A stretch of 64,000 bases of DNA from Serratia ureilytica (GTDB lineage Bacteria > Pseudomonadota > Gammaproteobacteria > Enterobacterales > Enterobacteriaceae): positions 1 to 64,000 of the forward strand of contig NZ_JABXOF010000017.1 of the NCBI RefSeq assembly GCF_013375155.1, in the 5' to 3' direction. Position numbers and translations under genes: made by a program. Positions 38,916 through 48,412 of the stretch are shown piece after piece. Position 1 is the stretch's first letter, and each line of letters opens with the position of its first letter. Under the pieces are notes generated by a model. The model made no database searches. It had not been told where the DNA came from and saw only the letters and a program-made list of their open reading frames with translations.

Positions 38916-41612
38916 ATGGTCGAAGAAGAACAGCAGCGTCCCGATCCCGATAGCCTGCTGGCGCTGGCCAATGAAAAACCGCGCGGCCGGTTGAAGGTAT
39001 TCTTCGGCGCCTGCGCCGGCGTAGGCAAAACCTACGCCATGCTGCAGGAGGCCCAGCGTTTGCGCGCCCAGGGGCTGGACGTGCTGGTCGGCGTGGTGGA
39101 AACCCACGGCCGCAGCGAGACCGCCGCCCTGCTCGACGGCCTGGCGCTGTTGCCGCAAAAGCGCATCCAGCATCGCGGGCGACTGGTGCATGAATTCGAC
39201 CTCGACGCCGCGTTGGCGCGCCATCCGGCGCTGATCCTGATGGACGAACTGGCGCACAGCAACGCCCACGGTTCGCGCCACCCCAAACGCTGGCAGGATG
39301 TGGAAGAGCTGCTGGACGCCGGCATCGACGTGCTGACTACCGTCAACGTACAACATTTGGAAAGTCTGAACGACGTGGTGGGCGGCGTGACCGGCGTGCG
39401 GGTGCGCGAAACGGTGCCCGACCACGTGTTTGACGAGGCCAGCGAAGTGGTGCTGGTCGATCTGCCGCCGGACGATCTGCGCCGACGGCTGCACGAAGGC
39501 AAAGTGTATATTCCCGGTCAGGCCGAGCGCGCCATCGAGCATTTTTTCCGTAAAGGCAACCTGATCGCCCTGCGCGAGTTGGCGCTGCGCCGCACCGCCG
39601 ATCGGGTCGATGACCAGATGCGCGAGTTTCGCGACACCCAGGGGCGCGAGAAAGTGTGGCACACCCGCGACAGCATTCTGCTGTGCGTCGGCCACAACAG
39701 CGGCAACGAAAAGCTGGTGCGCATCGCCGCCCGGCTGGCGGCGCGGCTCGGCTGCCACTGGCATGCGGTCTACGTGGAAACCCCCAAGCTGCACCGGCTG
39801 CCGGAAAACCAGCGCCGCGCCATTCTGCGCGCGCTGCGGCTGGCGCAGGAGCTGGGCGCCGAAACCGCCACCCTGGCCGATCCGTCCGAAGAGCGCGCAG
39901 TGCTGCGCTACGCCCGCGAGCATAACCTCGGCAAAATCATCATCGGCCGCCGCAGCGAGCAGCGCTGGAAGCTGCGCGGCAGTTTCGCCGATCGCCTCGG
40001 CCGGCTGGGCCCGGATCTCGATCTGGTGATCGTCGCGCTGGACAGCGACGCCGCACAGCCGCCGCCGGGCAAGGAGCACGACGGCCGCAGCTTCAATGAG
40101 AAATGGCGCATGCAGCTGCGCGGCTGCGCGGTGGCGGTGGCGCTGTGCGCGCTGATTACCCTGCTCTCGCAGTGGCTGCTGCCGGGCTTCGATCAGGCCA
40201 ACCTGGTGATGGTCTACCTGCTCGGCGTGGCGATCGTCGCGCTGTTCTTCGGCCGCTGGCCATCGGTGCTGGCGGCGGTGATCAACGTCGCCAGTTTCGA
40301 TCTGTTCTTCGTTCAGCCCGAATGGTCGTTCGCCGTCAGCGATATGCAGTATCTGCTGACCTTCGGCGTGATGCTCGCCGTCGGCATCATCATCGGCAAC
40401 CTGACCGCCGGGGTGCGTTATCAGGCCCGGGTGGCGCGCTATCGCGAGCAGCGGGCGCGCCATCTGTACGAAATGTCACGCGGGCTGAGCCGCGCGCTGA
40501 CCGTGGCCGACATCGCCAACACCAGCCGTCATTTCCTCTCCAGCAGCTTCCAGGCGAAAACCGTGCTGCTGCTGCCGCAGGAAGACGGCCGGCTGCAGCA
40601 AATGATCGGCGAGGAAGGCGGGCTGCTGTCGGTAGACGAAGCCATCGCGCGCTGGAGTTTCGATAAAGGCTTGCCGGCCGGCGCCGGCACCGACACCCTG
40701 CCCGGCGTGCCTTACCAACTGCTGCCGCTCAATACCCCCAAACAGACCTTCGGCCTGTTGGCGATCGAACCCAACAACCTGCGCCAGCTGATGGTGCCGG
40801 AACAACAGCGGCTGCTGCAAACCTTCGCAGTGCTGATCGCCAGCGCGCTGGAACGGCTGCACCTGGCGCGCAGCGCCGAAGAAGCCAAGCTGGACGCCGA
40901 ACGCGAACAGCTGCGCAACTCGCTGCTGGCGGCGCTGTCGCACGATCTTCGCACCCCGCTGACCGTGTTGTTCGGCCAGGCGGAAATTCTCACGCTGGAC
41001 CTGGCGGCCGAAGGTTCCAATCACGCCACCCAGGCCAGCCAGATCCGCCAGCAGGTGCTGAGCACCACCCGGCTGGTGAACAACCTGCTGGATATGGCGC
41101 GCATCCAGTCCGGCGGTTTCAGCCTGCGTAAAGAGTGGCAGTCGCTGGAAGAGATCGTCGGCGCTTCGCTGCACATGCTGGAGCCGCTGCTCAGCCAGCA
41201 TCCAATCGAGGTCGATCTGCCGCCGGAACAGATCCTGGTCAACTGCGACGGCAGCCTGCTGGAACGGGTGTTCACCAACCTGTTGGAAAACGCCAATAAA
41301 TACGCCGGCGCCGAGGCCACCATCGGCATTCGCGCCCGCACGCTGCCCGAGTGGCTGGAAGTCGAGGTCTGGGATAACGGCCCCGGCATCCCCGCCGATC
41401 AGCTGCAGCTGATTTTCGACAAGTTTTCACGCGGCAATAAAGAGTCGGCGATCCCTGGCGTCGGCTTGGGGTTAGCGATTTGTCGTGCCATTATTGAAGT
41501 GCATGACGGCCGTATCTGGGCGGAAAACGGCGCCAACGGCGGCGCCAGCTTCCGCTTCGTGCTGCCGCTGGAAAAACCGCCCGAGATCGACGGCGACGCC
41601 TTCGATCTGTAA
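38916..41612 (+). CDS. kdpD: KdpD sensor histidine kinase
   Basis: The ATG with AAGGAATT upstream gives 898 residues. The N-terminal KdpD domain has a Walker-like GACAGVGKTYAML. A USP-like domain (about 245-370) follows, then four membrane helices (about 400-500) and a GAF-like region. The kinase core has His676 in AALSHDLRTPLTV and the ATPase motifs NLLENANKYAG, DNGPGIP and GVGLGLAI. It senses potassium limitation and controls KdpE phosphorylation. It is 73 nt downstream of kdpC. Confidence 0.97.
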   Translation: MVEEEQQRPDPDSLLALANEKPRGRLKVFFGACAGVGKTYAMLQEAQRLRAQGLDVLVGVVETHGRSETAALLDGLALLPQKRIQHRGRLVHEFDLDAALARHPALILMDELAHSNAHGSRHPKRWQDVEELLDAGIDVLTTVNVQHLESLNDVVGGVTGVRVRETVPDHVFDEASEVVLVDLPPDDLRRRLHEGKVYIPGQAERAIEHFFRKGNLIALRELALRRTADRVDDQMREFRDTQGREKVWHTRDSILLCVGHNSGNEKLVRIAARLAARLGCHWHAVYVETPKLHRLPENQRRAILRALRLAQELGAETATLADPSEERAVLRYAREHNLGKIIIGRRSEQRWKLRGSFADRLGRLGPDLDLVIVALDSDAAQPPPGKEHDGRSFNEKWRMQLRGCAVAVALCALITLLSQWLLPGFDQANLVMVYLLGVAIVALFFGRWPSVLAAVINVASFDLFFVQPEWSFAVSDMQYLLTFGVMLAVGIIIGNLTAGVRYQARVARYREQRARHLYEMSRGLSRALTVADIANTSRHFLSSSFQAKTVLLLPQEDGRLQQMIGEEGGLLSVDEAIARWSFDKGLPAGAGTDTLPGVPYQLLPLNTPKQTFGLLAIEPNNLRQLMVPEQQRLLQTFAVLIASALERLHLARSAEEAKLDAEREQLRNSLLAALSHDLRTPLTVLFGQAEILTLDLAAEGSNHATQASQIRQQVLSTTRLVNNLLDMARIQSGGFSLRKEWQSLEEIVGASLHMLEPLLSQHPIEVDLPPEQILVNCDGSLLERVFTNLLENANKYAGAEATIGIRARTLPEWLEVEVWDNGPGIPADQLQLIFDKFSRGNKESAIPGVGLGLAICRAIIEVHDGRIWAENGANGGASFRFVLPLEKPPEIDGDAFDL

Positions 41613-41628
41613 TCAACGCAGGGGAAAC

Positions 41629-42318
41629 GTGAGCATAACGCCAACCAACATTCTGATTGTTGAAGATGAAAAAGAGATCCGCCGCTTCGTGCGCACCGCG
41701 CTGGAGAGCGAAGGCCTGCGGGTGTTTGAAAGTGAAACGCTGCAGCGCGGGTTGATTGAAGCCGGCACGCGCAAACCGGATCTGATCATCCTGGATTTGG
41801 GCTTGCCGGACGGCGACGGGCTGAGCTACATCCGCGATCTGCGGCAGTGGAGCGCCATTCCGGTGATCGTGCTGTCGGCGCGCAACGCCGAAGAGGACAA
41901 GATCGCCGCGCTGGACGCCGGCGCCGACGACTATCTCAGCAAACCGTTCGGCATCGGTGAGCTGCTGGCGCGGGTGCGGGTCGCGCTGCGTCGCTACTCA
42001 GCTAGCCAACAGGAAAGCCCGCTGGTGAGCTTTTCGGCGATTACCGTCGATCTGGTGAATCGCCGGGTGCTGCGCAACGACGAAGATCTGCATCTGACGC
42101 CGATCGAGTTTCGCCTGTTGGCGGAGCTGCTGGCCAACGCCGGCAAGGTGATCACCCAACGCCAGCTGTTGAGCCACGTCTGGGGGCCGAACTACGTGGA
42201 GCACAGCCACTATCTGCGCATCTACATGGGCCATTTGCGGCAGAAGCTCGAAGCCGATCCGGCCCGGCCCAAACACCTGCTGACCGAAACCGGCGTCGGC
42301 TATCGCTTCATGCCTTAA
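41629..42318 (+). CDS. kdpE: KdpE response regulator
   Basis: A 229-residue OmpR-family regulator. I chose the GTG at 41629, 16 nt after kdpD with AGGGGAAA upstream, giving VSITPTNILIVEDEKEIRR. Asp56 (PDLIILDLGLPDGDG) is the phospho-acceptor. A winged-helix DNA-binding domain is at about 130-229 (LTPIEFRLLAELLANAG; HYLRIYMGHLRQKLE). It activates kdpFABC through the upstream T-rich site. Confidence 0.97.
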   Translation: MSITPTNILIVEDEKEIRRFVRTALESEGLRVFESETLQRGLIEAGTRKPDLIILDLGLPDGDGLSYIRDLRQWSAIPVIVLSARNAEEDKIAALDAGADDYLSKPFGIGELLARVRVALRRYSASQQESPLVSFSAITVDLVNRRVLRNDEDLHLTPIEFRLLAELLANAGKVITQRQLLSHVWGPNYVEHSHYLRIYMGHLRQKLEADPARPKHLLTETGVGYRFMP

Positions 42319-42326
42319 CCCCGGAG

Positions 42327-42347
42327 GGCGCGGTTTGCCGCGCCTTT
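42327..42347 (+). terminator. stem-loop at the end of the kdp operon
   Basis: GGCGCGG-TTTG-CCGCGCC forms a 7-bp GC stem followed only by TTT. It lies between the convergent kdpE and DUF3861 genes. A weak intrinsic terminator. Confidence 0.5.
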
Positions 42348-42645
42348 ACGCCGCCGGGCCCTTCTTCAATCCGACCATAAATTCCTTAAACGCCTCGCGC
42401 AGCGGAGCGAACACCGGGTGTTTGCGGTTTTCGATCATCACTTCGGAGAACAGCTTCAACCCCACGGCGAAGGCCGCGCTCTGCTCGGGGCCGAAGTTCA
42501 GATCGTCACGCGCCCGAATGCGCTCGACGATCTCGAGAATATCGTCGTGGTTGCTCACTTCAAAACTCAGCGGCGCTTTCTCGACGGGATTGCCCTGGCG
42601 ATCGCTCAGGGCTTCAACGGTAATGTTAAAACGGTGGCCGGGCAT
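42346..42645 (-). CDS. DUF3861 family protein
   Basis: A 99-residue soluble protein (MPGHRFNITVEALSDRQGNP). Conserved features are the central ILEIVERIRARDDLNF and the C-terminal FAVGLKLFSEVMIENRKHPVFAPLREAFKEFM. It matches the DUF3861 family, of unknown function. Its ATG overlaps the stop of the PadR-type regulator gene by one base, so it is translated with the regulator and may act in the same response. Confidence 0.85.
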   Translation of the reverse strand: MPGHRFNITVEALSDRQGNPVEKAPLSFEVSNHDDILEIVERIRARDDLNFGPEQSAAFAVGLKLFSEVMIENRKHPVFAPLREAFKEFMVGLKKGPAA

Positions 42646-43283
42646 CAGTTCTTCTCCTGTTGCGAAGGTTGAATCTGCATTTCGCTTTCGATCGCCGCCA
42701 CGGCGGTCAGCAACGCGGCGTTGATGCGCTCCACCTGCTGCGGCGTAAGATCGGCGCGCATCACGTTGCCGCGCAGCAGGCTGCGCAGACGGTTCATGGC
42801 GTCGTAGATGCCTTCCGCCAGGTTGCCGTGCCGATGACGCTCGCGGCCGGCGCCCGCCAGACGCGCCAGAATGACCTCAACCACCTGTTGATGCTTTTGC
42901 AGCTCGCCCTCGCCCGCCGCGGTGATGCGGTAGCTTTTGCGGCCGTTGCCGGTGGTGAGCGGTTCGAGGAAATCCTGCTCTTCCAGCAGCGTCAGCGTGG
43001 GGTAAATCACCCCCGGGCTCGGCACGTACAAGCCGGATGACGCTTCCTCGATCGCCTTGATCAATTCGTACCCGTGGCTGGGCTTGCGCGCCACCAGCGC
43101 CAGCAGCACCAGGCGCAGATCGCCGTGTTCGAACAGACGATGACGCCCGCCCCGGCCGCCGCGCCCACCCCGGCCGTGCTCTTCGCCTTCGCCGCCGAAG
43201 TGATGGCGCCCGCCGCGATGACGACGACCCTCTTCGCATTCATGGTGATGATGATGCCGGTGTAAGCCTAATCGATGAAACAT
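42645..43283 (-). CDS. His-rich PadR-family transcriptional regulator (YqjI-like)
   Basis: The chosen ATG (MFHRLGLHRHHHHHECEEG) gives 212 residues; an ATG at 43316 would extend it by 11. The first 50 residues are extremely rich in His, Gly, Arg and Glu. A PadR winged helix follows (about 50-125: RLFEHGDLRLVLLALVARKPSHGYELIKAIEE and YVPSPGVIYPTLTLLEEQ), then a C-terminal dimerisation helix. The layout resembles E. coli YqjI, a nickel-responsive repressor. Metal sensing here is inference. Three GATATATC operators lie directly upstream. Confidence 0.88.
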   Translation of the reverse strand: MFHRLGLHRHHHHHECEEGRRHRGGRHHFGGEGEEHGRGGRGGRGGRHRLFEHGDLRLVLLALVARKPSHGYELIKAIEEASSGLYVPSPGVIYPTLTLLEEQDFLEPLTTGNGRKSYRITAAGEGELQKHQQVVEVILARLAGAGRERHRHGNLAEGIYDAMNRLRSLLRGNVMRADLTPQQVERINAALLTAVAAIESEMQIQPSQQEKN

Positions 43284-43325
43284 AAGGTGAGACCTCGCTT
43301 TAGTAGGGAACATCAATACGAGGTT

Positions 43326-43418
43326 GTTTAGATATATCTAAACAGCATCGATAGCGCTAATCTAGATCGATATATCTAAATGCGCAAGCGCGTGCCGTGA
43401 AAAAGATATATCTAAATA
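43326..43418. promoter_or_regulatory. three-copy GATATATCTAAA operator array upstream of the PadR-type gene
   Basis: The first site is a perfect 18-bp palindrome, GTTTAGATATATCTAAAC (43326-43343). Partial copies centre on GATATATC at 43369-43376 and 43405-43412, each followed by TAAA. Centre spacings are about 38 and 36 bp. The position between the regulator start and the pgm terminator suggests autoregulation. Confidence 0.7.
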
Positions 43419-43423
43419 GCGCC

Positions 43424-43457
43424 CATAAAAAAAGCGCTGTAAAAACAGCGCTTTTTA
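43424..43457 (-). terminator. terminator of pgm
   Basis: AAAAAGCGCTG-TAAAAA-CAGCGCTTTTT is an A/T-flanked stem with T runs on both strands, 18 nt past the pgm stop. It may work in both directions. Confidence 0.85.
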
Positions 43458-43474
43458 TCAATCAAGAAAAGTGA

Positions 43475-45118
43475 TTACTTGGCGGAAGCCAGCACTTCGC
43501 TGACGATCTCGACCGCTTCGTGCTCAATCTTCTCGCGGTGCTCCGCCCCGAGGAAGCTCTCGCAGTAGATCTTGTAAGCCTCTTCGGTGCCGGAAGGACG
43601 AGCCGCGAACCAACCGTTGTCGGTCATCACTTTCAGGCCGCCGATCGACGCGCCGTTGCCCGGCGCTGCGGTCAGACGTGCGGTGATCGGGTCCCCGCCC
43701 AGCGTACTGGCCTTGACCATCTCCGGCGACAGCTTGGACAGCGCCGCTTTCTGCGCATGGGTTGCCGGCGCCTGGATGCGGTTGTAGCTTGGCGCGCCGA
43801 AGCGCTTGGCCAGATCGTCATAGTGATGCTGCGGGTTCTCACCGGTTACCGCGGTGATTTCAGCCGCCAGCAGGCACATGATGATGCCGTCTTTGTCGGT
43901 CGACCACGGCTGGCCGTTGAAGCGCAGGAACGAGGCCCCGGCGCTCTCTTCGCCGCCAAAGCCCAGGCTGCCGTCGAACAGACCGTCCACGAACCACTTG
44001 AAGCCGACCGGCACTTCCACCAGCTTGCGGCCCAGATCGGCCACCACGCGATCGATCATCGCGCTGGACACCAGCGTTTTACCTACCGCAACATCGGCGC
44101 CCCACTGCGGGCGATGCTGGAACAGGTAGTTGATGGCTACCGCCAGATAGTGGTTCGGGTTCATCAGACCCTTCGGCGTGACGATGCCGTGGCGGTCGTA
44201 ATCCGGATCGTTGGCGAACGCCAAATCGAATTTGTCGCGCAGCGCCAGCAGGCCGGCCATCGCCGACTCCGACGAGCAGTCCATGCGGATGATGCCGTCG
44301 TGATCCAGGTGCATAAAGCGGAACGTCTGATCGATGGAATCGTTCACCAGCGTCAGATCCAGCTTGTAGTGTTCCGCCACCCGCTGCCAATAGGCGATGC
44401 CGGAACCGCCGAGCGGATCCACGCCCAGCTTCAGGCCGGCGCGTTGGATGGCCGGCATGTCGACCACCTCCACCAGCCCTTCGACGTAAGGCTGCACCAG
44501 ATCTTTGGCGTGCAGGTGGCCGCTGTTCCAGGCCTTGTCCAGCGACTGACGCTGCACGCCTTTCAGCTGCTGCGCCAGCAGTTCGTTGGCGCGCTTTTCG
44601 ATCACCGACGTCAGGTTGGTGTCAGCCGGGCCGCCGTTCGGCGGATTGTATTTGATGCCGCCGTCTTCCGGCGGGTTGTGGGACGGCGTAATGACGATGC
44701 CGTCGGCCTGCGCGCCGCCGCGGCGGTTGTGGCACAAAATGGCGTGCGATACCGCCGGCGTTGGCGTGAAGCCGTTGTTTTCCTGCACGATCACATCGAC
44801 GCCGTTGGCGGTCAGCACTTCCAGCACGGAAATGAAGGCCGGCTCGGACAGTGCATGGGTGTCTTTGCCCACGTAGCACGGGCCGGTAGTGCCTTGCTGA
44901 TGACGAACTTCGGCGATCGCCTGAGCGATGGCGAGAATGTGCGCTTCGTTGAAGCTGTGGCGCTGCGCGCTGCCGCGGTGGCCGGAGGTGCCAAACTTCA
45001 CCGCATGTGCGGCATTGCCGGCTTCCGGTTGCAGCACATAGTACTGCGACGTCAGCTGGGCTACGTTGATCAGATCGCTTTGACGGGCGGGCTGCCCGGC
45101 ACGTGGATTATTCGCCAT
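43475..45118 (-). CDS. pgm: phosphoglucomutase
   Basis: A phosphohexomutase of 547 residues from the ATG at 45118, which has GGGAG at 8-nt spacing. An ATG two codons upstream is too close to that site. It starts [22 protein letters not shown]. The catalytic phosphoserine is in [21 protein letters not shown]. The metal loop is [10 protein letters not shown] and the phosphate-binding motif is [14 protein letters not shown]. It interconverts glucose-1- and glucose-6-phosphate. It lies downstream of seqA, as in E. coli. Confidence 0.97.
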   Translation of the reverse strand: MANNPRAGQPARQSDLINVAQLTSQYYVLQPEAGNAAHAVKFGTSGHRGSAQRHSFNEAHILAIAQAIAEVRHQQGTTGPCYVGKDTHALSEPAFISVLEVLTANGVDVIVQENNGFTPTPAVSHAILCHNRRGGAQADGIVITPSHNPPEDGGIKYNPPNGGPADTNLTSVIEKRANELLAQQLKGVQRQSLDKAWNSGHLHAKDLVQPYVEGLVEVVDMPAIQRAGLKLGVDPLGGSGIAYWQRVAEHYKLDLTLVNDSIDQTFRFMHLDHDGIIRMDCSSESAMAGLLALRDKFDLAFANDPDYDRHGIVTPKGLMNPNHYLAVAINYLFQHRPQWGADVAVGKTLVSSAMIDRVVADLGRKLVEVPVGFKWFVDGLFDGSLGFGGEESAGASFLRFNGQPWSTDKDGIIMCLLAAEITAVTGENPQHHYDDLAKRFGAPSYNRIQAPATHAQKAALSKLSPEMVKASTLGGDPITARLTAAPGNGASIGGLKVMTDNGWFAARPSGTEEAYKIYCESFLGAEHREKIEHEAVEIVSEVLASAK

Positions 45119-45195
45119 CGACATATCTCCCTCATCCCTGTCGGTGACCGGGCAAATACGTCGCGCACGGCCATCATGACGGGCTGTTCGCTAAA

Positions 45196-45738
45196 TTAGA
45201 CGGTACCGCAAACTTTCTCGATCAGTTCCGCCGGGAACTGCATCGCCTGCATGATGTGTTCGATCATGCTGCGTTTGCGGCCGGTATTGGTATTGGTGAT
45301 CACCCAGTAAGGGGTGCCCGGCACATGCTTCGGCTTGGTATGCGTGCCGTTGGCCAGCAGGGTCTGCTGATCGCCGGCGAAATAGGTGCGGGTACGGCCG
45401 GTCAACGCCTCGGTGGCGGCGGCAAAACCGGCGGCATCGAGGGTGTACAGCGTGGACAGCACCAGCATGAAACGGTTGACCGCTTTGTTCTGCTCGGCGT
45501 ATTCATCCGACAGCAGCAGTTCACGCACGGCGCGTACGCGATCGCGCGGGCGCTGAACCGGCGCCGCTTTTTCCGCTTCGACGGACGGCGACGCACTGGC
45601 GGCAGGCAACGCGCGCACCGGCTGACCGGCGGTGAATTTCAACATGCGGCGTAAAATATCGGACGCGCTTTCACCGATGTGTTGCGTGTGGCTGGCAATA
45701 TAACGGTAAAGCTCTTCGTCGACTTCAATAGTTTTCAT
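45196..45738 (-). CDS. seqA: SeqA, negative modulator of replication initiation
   Basis: A 180-residue protein, close to E. coli (181). The N-terminal oligomerisation domain is MKTIEVDEELYRYIASHTQHIGESASDILRRML. A linker follows, then the C-terminal hemimethylated-GATC-binding domain (KHVPGTPYWVITNTNTGRKRSMIEHIMQAMQFP). It sequesters oriC and delays Dam methylation. Operon with pgm; divergent from ybfF. Confidence 0.98.
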   Translation of the reverse strand: MKTIEVDEELYRYIASHTQHIGESASDILRRMLKFTAGQPVRALPAASASPSVEAEKAAPVQRPRDRVRAVRELLLSDEYAEQNKAVNRFMLVLSTLYTLDAAGFAAATEALTGRTRTYFAGDQQTLLANGTHTKPKHVPGTPYWVITNTNTGRKRSMIEHIMQAMQFPAELIEKVCGTV

Positions 45739-45974
45739 CTTTATCCAATACTGTTTTTTCTACTTAGAACCTGAAGCCAGATCCTGCATTCAAGCCATGG
45801 GATTATAAGGTTAAAAGCGCTGGGGCGAACACAACAATGTGCCTCCGGACGGCAAATGCAGACTAATACCTATAGCCGGCACTGCCAAGCCCGCGCCGCG
45901 AAAATTCCGCATGATTCATCGTGCGATTCAATCATGATACCCTAATCTGAATCTCTCTCAGTATGAACTTCGCC

Positions 45975-46736
45975 ATGAAATTACATTATCAACTGCTGGC
46001 CGCCGAGTCAGACGCGCTGCCGGTGCTGCTGATCCACGGGCTGTTCGGCAATCTGGACAACCTGGGCGTGCTGGCGCGCGATCTGCATCAGCGTCACAGC
46101 GTAATTAAGGTCGATCTGCGCAACCACGGCCTCTCCCCGCGCGCCGACGAGATGAACTACCCCGCGATGGCGCAGGATCTGCTGGAGCTGCTCGACGAAC
46201 TGCGGCTTGAGAAAGCGATCGTCATCGGCCATTCGATGGGCGGCAAAGCGGCGATGGCGCTGACCGCCATCGCGCCCGAGCGCGTCGCCAAGCTGATCGT
46301 CATCGACGTCGCGCCGGTGAATTACCAGACCCGACGTCACGACGAGATTTTCGCCGCCCTGAAGGCCGTCAGCGCCGCCGGCATCACCCAGCGCCAGGCC
46401 GCCGCCCAGCTGATGCGCGATTACCTGCAGGAAGAAGGCGTGATCCAGTTCCTGCTGAAGTCCTTCCATAACGGCGAATGGCGCTTCAACCTGCCGGTGC
46501 TGATTGAGCGCTATGATGACATCACCGGCTGGCAGGACGTGCCGGCCTGGCCGCACCCGACCCTGTTCATTCGCGGCGGCCTGTCGCCGTACGTGCAGGA
46601 CAGCTACCGTGCGGACATCGCCCGCCAGTTCCCGCAGGCCCGCGCGCACGTTGTTGCCGGCACCGGCCATTGGGTGCATGCCGAAAAACCGGAGGCGGTG
46701 CTGCGTGCCATCCACCGTTTCCTCGACGAAGCCTGA
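45975..46736 (+). CDS. ybfF: YbfF esterase, alpha/beta hydrolase
   Basis: A protein of 253 residues from the ATG giving MKLHYQLLAAESDALPVLLIHG. An ATG four codons earlier (45963) is an alternative; neither has a clear ribosome-binding site. The catalytic Ser is in VIGHSMGGKAAMA and the His near the C-terminus is in AGTGHWVHAEKP. An acyl-CoA/short-chain ester hydrolase by family. Divergent from seqA. Confidence 0.93.
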   Translation: MKLHYQLLAAESDALPVLLIHGLFGNLDNLGVLARDLHQRHSVIKVDLRNHGLSPRADEMNYPAMAQDLLELLDELRLEKAIVIGHSMGGKAAMALTAIAPERVAKLIVIDVAPVNYQTRRHDEIFAALKAVSAAGITQRQAAAQLMRDYLQEEGVIQFLLKSFHNGEWRFNLPVLIERYDDITGWQDVPAWPHPTLFIRGGLSPYVQDSYRADIARQFPQARAHVVAGTGHWVHAEKPEAVLRAIHRFLDEA

Positions 46737-46758
46737 AAAATACGCTCACCTGGCGAAA

Positions 46759-46790
46759 AAACGCGCTAAAGATAACGGCTTAGCGCGTTT
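46759..46790. terminator. stem-loop downstream of ybfF
   Basis: AAACGCGCTAA (46759-46769) pairs exactly with TTAGCGCGTTT (46780-46790). Only TTT follows on the plus strand; the minus strand has a longer T run. A possible ybfF 3' end. Confidence 0.5.
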
Positions 46791-46992
46791 AGCCCGCAGT
46801 TAGGCATTGTCGCCGCTCCATCTGCTGGGGTAATATGGCGCGCTATAATTTTGCCGCCGCGCCAGCGCGTTCGCGAACGCCGGGTCGGGGGTGAATTTGG
46901 GTTAGGGTTTATTGGCCCGAAGTGTGTTAACCGATGCCTCCGGAAGCGTGCGAGCGCTTTTTGATGCAAACTCCCTTGCAGTACCGCTACCT

Positions 46993-47280
46993 ATGGCAAA
47001 AGAACAAACGGATCGCACGACGCTGGATCTGTTCGCAGATGAACGCCGTCCGGGGCGCCCGAAAACCAACCCGCTTTCCCGCGATGAACAGCTTAGAATC
47101 AATAAGCGCAATCAGTTACGGCGCGATAAAGTGCGTGGATTGCGGCGCGTAGAGCTGAAAATCAACGCGGATGCGGTGGACGCCCTGAACAAACTGGCGG
47201 AACAGCGCAACATCAGCCGCAGCGAACTCATCGAGCAGATGCTGTTGGCGCAACTGGCGGAAGAACAGCCGGAACATTGA
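46993..47280 (+). CDS. ybfE: YbfE, LexA-regulated-type CopG/RHH protein
   Basis: A 95-residue protein starting MAKEQTDRTTLDLFADERRPGRPKTNP, matching E. coli YbfE (97 aa). An upstream ATG or TTG would add unconserved residues. The C-terminal half (RVELKINADAVDALNKLAEQRNISRSELIEQML) looks like a ribbon-helix-helix DNA-binding fold. E. coli ybfE is LexA-controlled; I did not find a convincing LexA box upstream here. Confidence 0.92.
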   Translation: MAKEQTDRTTLDLFADERRPGRPKTNPLSRDEQLRINKRNQLRRDKVRGLRRVELKINADAVDALNKLAEQRNISRSELIEQMLLAQLAEEQPEH

Positions 47281-47543
47281 TCTCTTCGGCCGCACGCGCG
47301 GCGCGGCGTTAAGGACAACGCCGGATCGACACGCTTTTCTTCATCTCCGGCATCGCATAAATGCGATAAAACCCCGGCGCCACTTTCTGGCATGATACGC
47401 ATTTACCGGTAAGAGACTGCGCCTGTCGGCGCCCGCCCCCCGCGGCGAACGGCTCTTGCCATGGCATCATTTTAATCGGCGTCAGCGGCGGCAGTGCTGG
47501 CATCGAGTAATGCAATTACTTGAATTTAAAGGTTATACGCGAT

Positions 47544-48083
47544 ATGGCTACTGTAGGCATTTTCTTTGGCAGCGACACTGGCAATACCGAAAACATTGCC
47601 AAAATGATCCAGAAAATTCTCCAGAAACAGTTTGGCGACGACGTCTCTGAAGTGCATGACATCGCTAAAAGCAGCAAAGAAGACCTGGAAGGGTTCGATA
47701 TCCTGCTGCTGGGCATCCCGACCTGGTACTACGGTGAAGCGCAGTGTGACTGGGACGATTTCTTCCCGACGCTGGAAGACGTCGATTTCAACGGCAAACT
47801 GGTGGCGCTGTTCGGCTGCGGCGACCAGGAAGACTACGCGGAATATTTCTGTGACGCGATGGGTACCATCCGCGACATCATCGAACCGCGCGGCGCGGCC
47901 ATCGTGGGCCACTGGCCGACCAAAGGCTACCACTTCGAAGCCTCCAAAGGCCTGGCGGACGACAACCACTTCATCGGTCTGGCGATCGACGAAGACCGTC
48001 AGCCGGAGCTGACCAACGAGCGTGTCGACGCCTGGGTCAAACAGATCGTCGAAGAGCTGAGCCTGGCCGATATCGTCGGCTAA
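47544..48083 (+). CDS. fldA: flavodoxin 1
   Basis: The 179-residue electron carrier starts MATVGIFFGSDTGNTENIAKMIQ. The FMN phosphate loop is SDTGNT, the isoalloxazine-stacking loops are PTWYYGEAQCDWDDF and CGDQEDYAEYFCDAMG, and the rest follows E. coli FldA. It has a small insertion (KILQKQFGDD) after the first helix relative to E. coli (176 aa). It serves biotin, methionine and radical-SAM enzymes. It lies upstream of fur. Confidence 0.97.
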   Translation: MATVGIFFGSDTGNTENIAKMIQKILQKQFGDDVSEVHDIAKSSKEDLEGFDILLLGIPTWYYGEAQCDWDDFFPTLEDVDFNGKLVALFGCGDQEDYAEYFCDAMGTIRDIIEPRGAAIVGHWPTKGYHFEASKGLADDNHFIGLAIDEDRQPELTNERVDAWVKQIVEELSLADIVG

Positions 48084-48412
48084 ACGCCGGGACTGGCGAA
48101 AGGTTGAACAAAGGCCCTGTAAAGTGCATAGTGTGCCGACAGGGCCGTCATCGGCAACAGGGATTGCTGCGATAGAAGCTACAGATTTGTAACTTCCCAC
48201 CCCGTCACGGTAGACTGAGATATCGGTTTATCCCATCCATCAAGGCGTTGCATGCAAAACATGCAATAGTGCAATTATATCTTTGTTAACAACCGGCGGT
48301 TTCCATTTAGTACAACCGGTTCTATAATGAGACGCATTAACTCTTTGTGCCGACCGATGCCACAGGCGAGTACGCCTCAACTTGATTAGCATAGTAACAG
48401 GACTGAATTCGC
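48084..48412 (+). promoter_or_regulatory. fldA-fur intergenic region with the fur promoter
   Basis: A stem GGCCCTGT / ACAGGGCC (48113-48120 with 48139-48146) lies after fldA and has no T run. TTGCATG-N4-CATGCAA occurs at about 48248-48265. A consensus -10 TATAAT is at 48323-48328, with no good -35 element, suggesting an activator. No classical Fur box was recognised. A 20-codon frame lies at 48327-48389 (separate entry). Confidence 0.6.
48327..48389 (+). CDS. candidate leader ORF upstream of fur (uof-like)
   Basis: ATG AGA CGC ATT AAC TCT begins a 20-codon frame, ending TAG 23 nt before fur. Past that TAG the same frame stays open for eight codons to a TGA that overlaps the fur ATG (ATGA). 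E. coli fur is coupled to an overlapping upstream frame called uof; this may be its counterpart with an early stop. No ribosome-binding site precedes it, and it overlaps the -10 element, so translation is doubtful. Confidence 0.3.
   Translation: MRRINSLCRPMPQASTPQLD

Noticed and set aside
47024-47039. CTG-N10-CAG resembling a LexA box in ybfE
   Set aside because: It is inside the coding sequence with a GC-rich centre unlike the AT-rich LexA consensus. Probably chance.
47352-47371. ATCGCAT-AA-ATGCGAT upstream of fldA considered as a SoxS box
   Set aside because: Only the left half fits the SoxS/marbox consensus; the right half mismatches at several fixed positions.
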